Shown: positions 15,788-25,084 of the stretch, one piece after another | Layout: each line of letters begins with the position of its first letter | How positions within the stretch are numbered: the first letter of the stretch is position 1 | Assembly: GCA_003427395.1 (NCBI GenBank) | Contig: BFEA01000205.1 | Span: forward strand, 791,175 to 816,297 | Source: Chara braunii | Lineage: Eukaryota; Streptophyta; Charophyceae; Charales; Characeae | Direction of reading: 5' to 3' | Length of the DNA stretch: 25,123 nt | Made by a program: the position numbers and the translations under genes | The notes under the pieces: generated by a model | Database searches by the model: none | Seen by the model: the letters and a program-made list of their open reading frames with translations, nothing else | Told to the model about the DNA's origin: nothing

Positions 15788-16390
15788 GGAAAAGTGAGGA
15801 GGACATTATCTTGAAATCAACCATGAGGCCGGGAATTCCTGACAAACAACCCGGAAAGAAAACTCGTCACCACTGGGACCTTTACCCAGGATAGGTTGTG
15901 GGTTTAACCCCAACGACACTCGGCCAAGCCAACACATAACAGAGCAAAACCGGTAGGCTTGCTACCGGGCAACCCCAAAAAACAGACCAAGTACAGCGAA
16001 CAATTCCAAGAAAGCCAACCCCAGCGCACGAAAACAACAAGAACTGGCAGGCCTACTCTGCCAGCAAGCAACTCAGAAAACAAGGAAAAGAGAAAAGAAA
16101 AAAAACAGAACCAATCAGAAAGGAAAAAAACAGGCCACAAAATTCCACCCACCAGGCAAACCAGCCTAACCTAGCCTAGCAATCTAATCGGAGTAACGCC
16201 CCCTCCATTATCCCTGTCTACTTCGACAGGGTGGACCCAGGGTCCACCTACACCTGGACACTCTCTATCCGCAAAATCCCGCCTGCCTCCTACTGTGGAT
16301 CTTTAACCGAGTGTCCTGGTTATCCCTGAGTTCTCATTCGACCATCTTCCCTACCCTCTACCATCCCTCCTCCTCTTCAATACTTCTGAG
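15787..16390 (-). other. LINE 3' UTR
   Basis: About 600 bp between the ORF2 stop and the poly-A tail. It contains T-rich stretches on the minus strand (16080-16130) and a GGGTCCACC/GGTGGACCC hairpin near 16231-16250. No ORF of note. Confidence 0.6.
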
Positions 16391-16636
16391 TTACTTAGCA
16401 AGCCACCCTGCAAAAAGCAACAAGCTACTGTTTCCAATAGCAACCACTGTCCTGTCTCTTGCCCAGGTTCTTTCGAACCAGCTCCTGCCTTTCTCGTTAT
16501 TAGGAGCCGTGATCACCTTCCTGCGCCAGTCAGCTAGTATAGCAAGCTTGATTTGGCATTTAAATTGGTTCACCATGGCCTTGTCTGCTGTTTCCTCCTT
16601 CTCGAAGACTACCCTCTTCCCCCGAACACAACGCAC
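16391..16636 (-). pseudogene. LINE ORF2 C-terminal tail
   Basis: FEKEETADKAMVNQFKCQIK then LAILADWRRKVITAPNNEKG continues ORF2 after the foldback element in a different frame and ends at a stop at 16391. Similar basic tails follow zf-RVT in plant LINEs. The first codons of the open frame (MRCVRGKRV) are element sequence and not LINE sequence. Confidence 0.6.
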
Positions 16637-16719
16637 CCATATTTTGGCTGTATCTGTCCGGGAATATAGCTTGTATACATTCAGTTTTAGGGTGCGTTAT
16701 GCTCGGGGGAAGACGGTAG
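16609..16719. mobile_element. 111-bp foldback element inside LINE ORF2
   Basis: 30-bp arms (16609-16638 and 16690-16719) pair with three mismatches. The outer end is CTACCCTCTTCCCCCGAACA and the inner end is ACGCACCC, around a 51-nt centre. It separates IWQSRNQ from FEKEETADKAM in the LINE tail. The arm shares CCGAACACAACG with the elements at 5189 and 8099. No clear target duplication is seen. Confidence 0.65.
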
Positions 16720-17019
16720 CTGATTTCGGCTCTGCCATATCGCTGCAAAGCCAATTGCTCTTATTACCTGCGCCACGTAGCCCCAACCCTCTTCTAGTCT
16801 GAGTTCATTCGGCACGCTTCCCAACAGAACCCAGTGTCTGTCCCATGGGAATGCATTGTTGGATATGCTGTTCGCCCACCATCTCCAAATCCGGGCAGAC
16901 GCCAGGCAGTCCCACCACAGATGGACTGTGGATTCATAAGCCCAACGACACCTACTGCAGGTTGTATCCATTCTCATACCTCTCTCAAGCAGCCAGACCG
17001 CTGACGGAGTAGCCAGCAT
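16687..17019 (-). pseudogene. LINE zf-RVT zinc finger region
   Basis: AVWLLERGMRMDTTCSRC then ESTVHLWWDCLASARIWRWW fits the zf-RVT pattern found at the C terminus of plant LINE ORF2: Cys21, Cys24, His33 and Cys38 (C-x2-C-x8-H-x4-C) counted from the methionine at 17019. AAIWQSRNQ follows. The coding sequence is then broken by the foldback element at 16609-16719. The frame is the same as that of 18009-17029, separated by the stop at 17029-17031. Confidence 0.85.
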
Positions 17020-17028
17020 AGAAAGTAA

Positions 17029-18302
17029 CTACAATGTAGCTTCCAGTCTTTGATTGGGGATCAGACTCAGCTGCTGCCAGCACCGAACCAGAGCCCGGAC
17101 AATTGTCTCTATATCAGCTTGAATTACTCTGACCCATCTCTTAGAGGCCACCCTTATAGGTGTGCGATCTGAGGTCTGCAGCTGGTACCCCAGTTCCATT
17201 GAATAGTCCATTAGAGGCAAGTTCTCGCCATGATTACTCCGCCCGTGCCAGGCCCACCCAACTGGATCTGCTCTGCAGGTACTGAGGGGTTTCCCTTCAT
17301 TTAAAAGCGAGGCTGACCAAGTACCGTCCTCGTCACACTTTGCTTTAGTTCTGATCTGAACTAGGACAGCCGGTGGCCTTGGGACCTGCACTTCTCCGTC
17401 TTGACAAGGGAATAAAGTTGAGGAGGTTGGACTCATTTTCCTCCAGCACTCGATAGTGCGACTACCATCCTGATTGAGTTGGGTAAGTTTCCAGAGGTTA
17501 TCATCTATCATCTGTCCATCCCTGTACCACGTACCCGGACTGTCCACTCCCTCTGGGGCAAGAATCGAAGTCCATGCCTGTGGAATAGCATTAAAAATTG
17601 CCACCAGCTTTTCTTCGGACCGTTTCAGATTTCCCAGCTTTTGTCCGAGCTCCCCCGTTGTCACCCAACCCCCTCTGAACTCATCCCAAATGTCTCTAAT
17701 TCGAACAATTCCCTTTTCAATCCACGCTCTCCCAAAACTCCCTGAAGACCTGTCCGCTGAGAAAACTTGCCCCTCCTTGTCCCTTATCTTCCAGTTCTCG
17801 AACAAGATCTGATTCAACACCTCCTGCTTGGTCACTGGCTCTACTCTGAGGTCTGGCTTAACCTTTTGCCAGGCCTTCAGGAACCCAGCCCACAGTTCCG
17901 ACTTCACAGGTCTCCGTAGGTAAGCCTCTATCCAGATGCAGGCTGAGACGTCCTCCATCCTAGAGAGGTCCAGCTTTTTGCCAGTAAGGATTCCGCAAGA
18001 CACAGCCAATGTTCCTCCCTATTTGTCATCAAGGCTTTGACTACCCAGTTTGCCAACGTCGCATTGTTCTGTTTTCCCAGATCTCTTAGTCCCAACCTGC
18101 CATCCTGGCGCTTAAAACAGATCATGTCCCAGGCCACCTTGCACATAAAACCATGATTATCGCTACTATTTGGTTTCCAAAGGAATCTAGCAGACCTCCT
18201 CTTGACTATCATTTTAACCTTTTTACCCAAGGGTCTGACCTTCCCCACAAACCACAAAAGTGCAAACAGAGCTACATTAATCACTAAGGCCCGTCCTAAC
18301 AA
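17029..18302 (-). pseudogene. LINE ORF2 region after the reverse transcriptase
   Basis: GRALVINVALFALLWFVGKV is the conserved thumb/connection segment of plant LINE ORF2. It is followed by KRRSARFLWKP and DGRLGLRDLGKQNNATLANW. A frameshift near 18010 moves the reading into a 326-codon open frame (18009-17029), which is the longest in the window. It carries GWVTTGELGQKLGNLKRSEE and further connection sequence. The frame ends at TAG (17029-17031). The zf-RVT part continues in the same frame, so a single nonsense change separates them. Confidence 0.8.
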
Positions 18303-19595
18303 GGATAAGGGAGGAGCTTACCCTGTGTAACACTTTCTGTTGTAGAAGGTCGTCATGGTCTGCTGCACGTGATAGCAGTGCAACTTGAACTCCAAGAAAG
18401 CGTTCAGATTGATTATCTTCTACCCGTTTCATTCCCCATTGAACTTTCAAGGAGAAGGAGCTAGGCAGCAAGTAAACTGATTTAGACCAGTTTATTACTG
18501 CTTCCAAGAGGGTCTCATACTCCCTCAGGCACGCTCTCAAGGCAGCAAGTGAAGTTTCTGAGTTTTGCACAACTGCGAAGAGGTCGTCTGCTAAGGCTTT
18601 CACTCTGCAGTCCCTCCCCCCCGTTGGAAGACCTTGGATTTCCTCATGTTTGTGAATGTTACACAACACCGTCTCCAGCTGAACCACAAACAGCAAGGGG
18701 GCCAGCGGGCAGCCCTGCCGTAAGGATCTTGACAGTTTGAATGTACTGGAAAAGTACCCGTTGATCATTACAGCAGCAGTTGATTGTGAGTACATCATCA
18801 CTGTCCAACAACAAAAGTTCTCCCCGAATCTACCCATCTGAGGGTGGTGAGGACGTAGGACCAGTTCACCCGATCGTACGCCTTCTCCATATCCAACAGG
18901 AGGAAAACAACATCCATGTCGTTCTCCTGCACCATCTCCATGGCCTCAATAGCTGTCACAATGTTCGTAAAGAGCGATCTTCCTATGACAAATGCAGCTT
19001 GATCCTCCACTGTCAGATCTCGGAGGTACCGCGCGACCCTTCTGGCCAAAATCTTAGCTAGGATTTTGTAGGCCACATTCAAAAGTGAAATCGGCCTCCA
19101 ATTCTGAATTTCACTTTTATCCCCTTTCTTAAGTAGGACAGAAATGATGCCATTACAAGCATTCCCTGGTAGTTGACCCTCTAATAAAATCTCGTTATAA
19201 ATATTTACTAAGTCCTTTCCCAGAGTTGTCTAGAAGGTTGTATAGAACTCCACAGGGGGTCCATCGTCACCTGGGACTTTCCCTCTCGCCATTGCACTCA
19301 AAGTGGATCTTGCCTCCTCTGTAATTGGCCTATCCAGATCCAATCGCCCATGCACAGGTAAACATGCTGACATGTTGCGCCCATGGTCGCTGTCTTCCGC
19401 CAGATTGGTTTCTACACCCTCTCCTGCGCTTCTAGAGGTGAGTATATCCTTATAATAGCAAGGAGCGTAGTCACAGAGCTTTGTGGGCCTCCTTGCCTTG
19501 GGCCGCCCCCGCCGACTGGATCTGGGAAGACTTCGTAGTAGCTTGATCGCTTTCCTTACTGATCTCCCAAGGCTGAGTGAGAGCTTCTCGAACAA
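18277..19595 (-). pseudogene. LINE reverse transcriptase domain
   Basis: The domain copies element RNA into DNA at the nicked target. Visible in order: YYKDILTS and EEARSTLSAMARGKVPGDDG (RT block 0/1), WRPISLLNVAYKILAK, LLLDMEKAYDRVNW (motif A aspartate near 18893), RQGCPLAPLLF (motif B, about 18720-18688) and ALADDLFAVV (motif C, about 18594-18565). Motif C reads LADD where LINEs normally have FADD or YADD. An in-frame stop at 19230-19232 replaces what should be Trp (TTF then stop, usually FW). A frameshift lies near 18830 and another near 18300. It is inactive as it stands. Confidence 0.9.
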
Positions 19596-20071
19596 ACAAA
19601 GATTCCAATCTTTTGTCTTTGTGGAATCTGATTTTCAGTTGTGACAGGCATTCTGCTGACAACCTGGAGGCCAGCATCAATCGACTTAAATCTTGTTTCC
19701 TGCCCTCTGCAAACCAGGACATGGGAACAAGTCCCATACCCAGTCTTTCCAATTTCTCCGTCATCTCTTATGTCAACCTGGCATCCACCAATGGGATAAA
19801 CAGTGTCACCTTCTTGCCGTCCACTTTCGTTATAATACGTGCCATGGGGCAGTCTGGAACGACCCTCATCGGGAAGTAATTAACGAACAACATGTTGAGA
19901 GCTTGCATAATCGTCTGTGGCAACGGAACGTCTGTCACCTGCTGTGACAGTAACGTAAGCGGAGCCGTCATTGTATGCCAAGCCACCACTCTTACTTCTT
20001 ATGAACGTGCAGACTAGCGGCATGTGGATCTGCCCCACTTCGGAGGTTTGACCTTTCACTAATGATGCCAA
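19471..20071 (-). pseudogene. LINE linker between ORF1 and reverse transcriptase
   Basis: Two frames carry protein-like text. One starts at 20071 (MASLVKGQTSEVGQIHMPLV). The other runs 19989-19471 with one in-frame TAA at about 19768 (MLFVNYFPMRVVPDCPM, then MTEKLERLGMGLVPMSWFAE). No apurinic-endonuclease signatures (such as GDFN or SDH) are seen, and the roughly 500 bp is too short for that domain plus its usual spacer. Most likely it is a remnant left by an internal deletion. Alternatively it is lineage-specific sequence that I do not recognise. Confidence 0.4.
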
Positions 20072-20109
20072 CCGACGGTCTCTTGTTGTCTTCTTCCCTG
20101 GAGTGACAA

Positions 20110-20718
20110 TTATCGAACTGTCTCACAGAGAGTATGCCAAGGACCGTCCGAGGCTTCTGTCCCTAGTTCCTTTGTCGAGCTCATGCTGAGCCTCCGTTGT
20201 TTGCCCACTTGTTTAGCTTGTTGTCGTGAGTCCTCCGCTGTTCCTGAAGTTGGAACATATTGGTTGACGTTCCTTAGTACGCTTGATGAGTCGTTCCTCC
20301 GCGATTGACTTGATTCTGCCCTGATTCCAAGGGTGAACCCTAGTGGTTGGCTTGGGTGCCCTCCTTGTTGGGTTACGACTTCCTCCCTGGCGCGTCCTCC
20401 ACTTGCCGGGCTCTGATTTCCTAGTCCTGAGGCCCTAGCCACTGGATTTGGCTGATAAGCATAGAAGGCGGAGGGGATGGCGGCGTGTTGTACAGGGAGA
20501 GGGAAGGGGAAGCCCACTCCCAAACCGCCACTTACAAACGCCTGCCCTTGATTGCTCCAGCTTGGTACCCCAGCTGGGTGGGTGCCCTGCATGCCAGGTT
20601 GCGGCCCCCTATAAAGGGCCGCTGCCATCTGTAACATATTAGCGAAGGAGTTACTTGCTTGTAGATGACCGCCTGGCGAAAACACCGGGTTGCCCATTGC
20701 TGAGTAGCCGGCTGGCAC
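20110..20718 (-). pseudogene. LINE ORF1, Gly/Pro/Gln/Ser-rich C-terminal part
   Basis: An open frame of 202 codons in phase with the 20964-20764 frame, separated from it by one stop. It is rich in Gly, Pro, Gln, Ala and Ser (for example AALYRGPQPGMQGTHPAGVP) and has no globular domain. Low-complexity basic tails of this kind follow the zinc knuckle in many LINE ORF1 proteins. The methionine at 20718 is probably internal and not a true start. Confidence 0.5.
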
Positions 20719-20798
20719 CTCTTCAGGTCGGCCCGCTTGCGAAGGCTGTGAGCCTAACGGCCTCTAATACTGCTGACGACGACGCCCTCTTTGTCCGT

Positions 20799-21133
20799 TC
20801 AAAGATTGCGTTTGCGTTTGCTGATGAGGTCCCAAATTGTTTCCCCAACCTTCTCCTCTTTGTTGTGGTCTGCCTCCTCTTCTGCTTTGCACTGCCCGCA
20901 CTTGATCGTTGTAGAGCAGGCCAATTTGATCTCCAGCTGGTCTCCCTTGGATGTGATAATCCATAAGTTATCCTTCATATTCCCTCGGGCCTCCGGTACG
21001 ATGTCGAAATTAGCATTAACTAAGGCAGGTCTTGTTGGATCGGCGTCAGGCGGATGTGCGAGCACGATCTTTCCAATCGATCTTTCTATTTGCGGATATA
21101 GAAATGGCATATCATCAAGAGGGACTTGGAGGG
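20799..21133 (-). pseudogene. LINE ORF1, middle part
   Basis: This continues ORF1 after the hAT-like insertion: MPFLYPQIERSIGKIVLAHP, then ADPTRPALVNANFDIV and WIITSKGDQLEIKLACSTT. The pattern (a predicted helix IERSIGKIV followed by strands) matches the second half of the gag-like domain. A CGQC...H cluster near residue 73-85 is a possible eroded zinc knuckle: the spacing is wrong and the last cysteine is missing. The frame ends at 20799. A neighbouring frame (20964-20764) continues as Gln/Arg-rich sequence, so a frameshift near 20870 is likely. Confidence 0.6.
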
Positions 21134-22201
21134 CTGTGTGTCTTTTTAACGGGGAACGGGGGAATTAAACTCCCTTTGAATCCCCGTTAAACAGAAAAAA
21201 TCCCGTTGAATTCCCGTTAAACGCGAAAATGGGCCGCTCCCGCGCTGTTCGGAAAAACGGAATTGATGTGCGAGGTCTGGAACATGTGGCCCTAGGCACC
21301 TGCGCACTCAAACCCCCCCACTTAAAAAAAAAAAAAGCATTCCCCCAACCCCTGAAGCACCTCTTATACCACTGAATGAGACCAACACCGACCGGCCTGC
21401 CACCCACCACTGACCAACCCCTCGGCACCAGTCCCCAAGCCCACCCAGAAGCCCTCTAAACTATCCGGCCCCACATCCCCCAGCCCCCAAGGCCCCCAGT
21501 TGTGTGTGCAGGTGTGCTGTGTGTGCGTATGTGTGTATGTGTGTGCCTGTGTGTGAGTCACTGAGAGAGTGTGTTTGTGCATGGATATGTATGTATGCGC
21601 ATGTGTTTGTGTATGTGTGTTTGTAAGTGTGTGTGTGTGTGTGTGTGCATGATTGTTGGCGTGTGTGTGTATGTGGTGTGTGCATGTGTGTGTGTGTTTA
21701 TGTGTGTTTGTGTGTGTTGTGTCTCTGCACGTGTGTGTGTCTGTTTTCCCTTTTTTTTATGTTTTTTTTAAAAAATACATTAAGTTCAAAAAAATAATAA
21801 AAAAATGCGGTTGTACATCTTTGAAATATCTATAACCCTATTTTTTTTTATTTTTTTTTTTTCTGCCTTTTTTTTAGCCCTAGAAAAATCTTTGTGCCCA
21901 CAATAAAAAACCCACTCATTTCATCTTTTTTCTTTTCATTATGTTGATGTTTTTGATTTTTTTAAAATATTGTCAAAGCTCAAAAAATACAAATAAAAAT
22001 ATGAGGTTGTAGACCTCAAAAAGATCTACAACCCCATTTTTTTTTGTTTTGTTTTTGATAATTTTTAGCCCGCAAAAAAAATCACCGCAGGTCCCGGTGA
22101 AACCCGTTGTTTCAGCGTTTAAACGGGGAATTCAACGAAATTCAACGGCTGTTGAATTATTCAACACGGAACCCGCGTTGAAACCGATTTCGGACACACA
22201 G
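21134..22201. mobile_element. hAT-like non-autonomous element inside LINE ORF1
   Basis: The element starts CTGTGTGTC and ends GACACACAG, a 9-bp terminal inverted repeat. TTGGAGGG duplicates on each side (21126-21133 and 22202-22209). Subterminal inverted repeats are visible: CGTTGAATTCCCGTTAAAC near 21202 against GTTTAAACGGGGAATTCAAC near 22117. Inside are a (GT)n tract, A/T tracts and two related small hairpins around GGTTGTAGA/TCTACAACC (about 21807-21838 and 21994-22034). There is no transposase frame. An 8-bp duplication with short repeats fits hAT-type elements. Removing the element and one duplication restores the LINE ORF1 frame (WVIALQ then VPLDDMPFLYP). Confidence 0.85.
21496..21745. 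repeat. Imperfect (GT)n tract
   Basis: TG/GT repeats with interruptions of GC, TA and CATG over about 250 bp, inside the hAT-like element. Cys-Val or His-Thr repeat frames are artefacts. Confidence 0.9.
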
Positions 22202-22776
22202 TTGGAGGGCGATGACCCAAAAGGACCTGTTGTCCTCCATGTGCCTTAGGTCTCTGAATTCAGCTCTTGTCATCCAAGGCTTGAATTGAATCAAGTAGCG
22301 GTCCGCCCCCACTGGGATATCGACACCGCCCTTACTAACCATGAACTCTGCTACCTCTCTCGATCTGCACACGTAGGAGAGGGCATTAGGGCCTTCCACT
22401 TTAACTCGACCTCTCCTCGATTCAAGTGGAAATCTTTCACTCCCAAGAATCCAACTGTCTTCGAAGGCACACATTTTATCATCCTTGACTTTCTTCGGCA
22501 AAAATCTAGCGTTCTCCTTGAAGATCACTCAAGAGATGTGTTCACCTCTCTGCCGTGTACTTCCATCTTGCCCGGATCCAAATCCGTTGGATAAACGCCG
22601 TTTTCAAAACACAGTGCCAGCAGTGACCTAATCATGTCCTTGTCCTCCAAATAGTCCACCGGGTCTGAAGGGCCTGGCGGGGGAGAGCGAGCTTCCATTC
22701 TGATTCCACCATCCTCGTTGGGCCTTGGAACTGTACCTACATCTGATCTATCTCCTCTTCCTCCTTCAACCTCCAT
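22202..22776 (-). pseudogene. LINE ORF1, N-terminal part (gag-like)
   Basis: Reading starts MEVEGGRGDRSDVGTVP at 22776 and passes an acidic and proline-rich stretch. It reaches a stop at 22525-22527, then continues in another frame from 22528 (MIFKENARFLPKKV, later YLIQFKPWMTRAEFRDL and NRSFWVIALQ). The block resembles the DUF4283-type domain of plant LINE ORF1 proteins, which bind RNA: a FKPW-like strand followed by a WV-(I/V)-x-L segment. A one-base frameshift near 22530 breaks it, and the hAT-like element at 21134-22201 interrupts it just after WVIALQ. I place the start at 22776 because the upstream sequence is GC-rich UTR; other starts are possible. Confidence 0.65.
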
Positions 22777-23182
22777 TACTTCTGCCCTCGAACTGGCTGA
22801 ACGCCACTTAACTCAGCTGGTGCTACTCCGCGTGAAATGAAGACAACCACTATAGTGGTAAGGTTGAGGTCAACTCTTCGTCGAAACCCTGCTGGTAGCT
22901 ACCATGCCACTTTAACCTTATCTATCTACTCCGTTTGTCTCTATCATTCTTACAACATGCTCTTACGTGGCGCTGGCGGCGGTCTTACCGACATACAACT
23001 AGTAGGACTTATCCTCCATAGCTGCTTCGCTTCGTTGTCGGGGGAAGAGTTGGAGTTCCCGTGGCGCTATCTCGCTGGTAGCTTCTCGGGGGACCGTAGG
23101 GCCGTAGGCTGACCCGGTAACATTGAGCGGAGCGCTTAGCGCCGGCCGCAACGTTCCGTCGCAGCGCCTGCCGCAGCATCCG
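22777..23182 (-). promoter_or_regulatory. LINE 5' UTR (probable internal promoter region)
   Basis: This lies between the target duplication at 23183-23188 and the ORF1 start. The first 150 bp on the minus strand are GC-rich (GCGGCCGGCGCTAAGCGC). LINE 5' UTRs normally hold an internal promoter; no specific motif is identified here. Confidence 0.5.
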
Positions 23183-23188
23183 AAATCT

Positions 23189-24355
23189 AATTCTCAAGAA
23201 CACAAAAGGAGTTTCGAAAAGCAAAATACATTTAACTCTTAAATCCATCCTATCCTACTGCCTCTCAATAGGCCCGAAAAGAATGAACAACCCAATTGAA
23301 AGCAAAGTGAAAAATTACAATGCACATCGGATTCCCCATTAATGTCAAGCAAAAGGACAAGTGTGGATGATAGTTCACTGCAGTGTTCAGATTGTCAGAT
23401 ATGTGGCAGACAGGGGGTTCCAATTTGTGCAACCTCCTGATCCACGCAGTGAATCATTATGAAAAAAAACAAAAAGACTTGAAAAGGAGGAAAGCACAAG
23501 GATTTCTTCTTCAACTTTGCTCATCATTGGAGTAAAGAGAGGTGACCTCGTAATCATTTGTTGGCCCCATCGTTCCATAATCCATGTGCACTCGAAGAAA
23601 AAGGAAAATGCAAGGGGAGAAATTCTATTAACACCTCAATTAATCGTCAGACGTAACTTGAAGGATGTACCAATGGCTCGTAACGAGTTGGAGGGGGGGG
23701 TGCATCAATCAAGCTCATACAAATCGATTCTTGCGCTACGTATGCCATCACACATTTGGGATACCGTCTTTCAGACAAGGAGGAATGCTTCAAGGAATTT
23801 AAGAAAAGAGGGGAAGAAAAGTACGGAGGACATGAACAACAATAGGGAGGGAAATATAGCACAAGCCGTAAGGAACAATGCAGATGAGAGAAGTGATGGC
23901 GATTCATTTAGAGAAGATTGGGGTTCAAGCGTTCAACAGGAGGGAGAGGGCGAACGGAGGCCAATTGAATCATCCACTATGGTGGCTTGATCCAGCACCG
24001 TTGGTTGATTTTCACCCAGAAGTTGCTGCCATCATTCCGCGATTTCAAAAGCTACTTCCCGTTCAATGCTCCAACTTTCTAAACAAACAAATCTTCTCGT
24101 AAGATGCGCCGAAGGTCATCGTCCCAACCAAATATGTGCTTGAGAAAAACGAGGAAGACTGACAAACTTCGTGACGACGTGAGCTATTTGGAGACCTTGA
24201 ACTGTTACACACACTGCTATGAATGAGCACTTGCCTCCGCCATACAAAGCTGGAGGAAACCAAGATTCATGTGAAAATGCCAACTTTGCTAAGAGGAGAG
24301 GTGAACTCCAAAAACATATCATGGCCGGATTATTCATCGATGGCTATCTCCATAG
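23189..24355. other. Region with unrecognised plus-strand ORFs
   Basis: A 157-codon plus frame (23517-23990) is rich in Arg, Glu and Asn (TRRNASRNLRKEGKKSTED) and overlaps a second frame (23878-24102) containing NHPLWWLDPAPLVDFHPEV and FQKLLPVQCSNF. The WW, then aromatic/hydrophobic, then LLPVQCS order is faintly like the C-terminal dimerisation region of hAT transposases, and the switch between frames would fit a decayed copy. The similarity is too weak to assign. There is no start context or splice evidence. Nothing else is recognised. Confidence 0.25.
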
Positions 24356-24356
24356 C

Positions 24357-24605
24357 ATGGTAACCGACCGGACATCCGGACCCGGTTCCAGACAGTCCGG
24401 AGCCAAATGTCCGGGTCCGGTGTTCGGTACCGAACATCCGGAGAGAGGGGGCCAGGCAAAAAGTCGAAAAAAAAAAGGGGCAGCCCAGGACACTTACCGG
24501 GTCCAAGACGTCGCCTGAAGAGTGCGGGCCTCATTTTTCAGGCACATTTAGCCTACCGAACACGGGTCCCGCTACCGGACATAGGTGAGTCAGGATGGGT
24601 GTTGG
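24357..24605 (+). mobile_element. One end of a CCGGAC-family element
   Basis: CATGGTAACCGACCGGACAT then CCGGACCCGG, GACAGTCCGG, GGTCCGGTGTTCGG, GGGGGCCAGGCAAAAAG, an A tract and GGGGCAGCCCAGGAC follow the same order as the two ends of the element at 14837-15737. GGGGCRGCCCAGGAC is especially close to its right end. The opposite end is not in the window, so the right boundary is unknown. Confidence 0.65.
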
Positions 24606-25084
24606 GTGTTTGAGGCGGGGTATTGGGTTGTTGGCGGGGTAATTTCGAAGTTGCCGATTTCGAATCCGTGTTGGGTGTTGGGTGTTGGGTGTTTGAGCCG
24701 GCTTCCCTCCACCGGTCCCCACCTCTCTCCCCCGATCCCTACTCCCTCCTCTGACTTCCCTCCCCGACCTCCGTCCTGCGACTTCCCTCCCCATCCTGGC
24801 TTGTTTCCCCCACTTTCCCCCATCGATCCCCACCTCTGTCCCTCGATCCCGACTTCCCTCTCTGATCCCATTTCTCCATCACGACCTCTACTTCCCCCGA
24901 TTGCGATCTCCCTGCCCTGACAACTCTTCCTCCTCCTCCCCCCGCTGCTGCTCCTGCTCTTCCCCCTTTCCTCCTGCTCCTCCTCCCGCTCGTCCCGCGG
25001 GCTGCGCCCTCACCCGCCGGCAGTCTGCGCAGGGCAGTCTGTGCAGCTGGTGTCACGCTACTTCCATCGGTAGGATGAGCAAAA
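24596..25084. repeat. GGGTGTT repeats and pyrimidine-rich low-complexity DNA
   Basis: Short GTTGGGTGTTGGGTGTTTGA arrays occur at 24599 and 24670. They are followed by about 350 bp of CCCTCC/CCGATCCC sequence with loose internal repeats (CGACTTCCCTCCCC occurs twice) and a GCTCCTCC stretch. Frames here are compositional. No gene recognised. Confidence 0.6.

Larger units (their letters stand above)
15753..23182 (-). mobile_element. Degenerate LINE (non-LTR retrotransposon), minus strand
   Basis: The order on the minus strand is: GC-rich 5' UTR (23182-22777), ORF1 (22776 to about 20110), a linker (about 20071-19471), reverse transcriptase (19595-18277), connection (18302-17029), zf-RVT finger (17019-16687), C-terminal tail (16636-16391), 3' UTR, and a poly-A tail written as T at 15753-15786. 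AAATCT flanks both ends (15747-15752 and 23183-23188), the expected short target duplication. Outside it the 26-bp repeat continues on both sides. The element is about 6.25 kb once the internal hAT-like and foldback insertions are subtracted. No apurinic endonuclease motifs were seen. Several stops and frameshifts make it inactive. Confidence 0.9.

Noticed and set aside
16311-16802. 163-codon plus-strand open frame
   Set aside because: It lies antisense to the LINE zf-RVT and tail region and has no domain of its own; it is a shadow of the minus-strand coding sequence and the foldback element.
21571-21835. Cysteine/valine-rich plus-strand ORFs
   Set aside because: These are translations of the (GT)n tract inside the hAT-like element.
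24599-24702. Telomere-like repeats
   Set aside because: The unit is GGGTGTT-like and not the plant TTTAGGG, and it is short and irregular.
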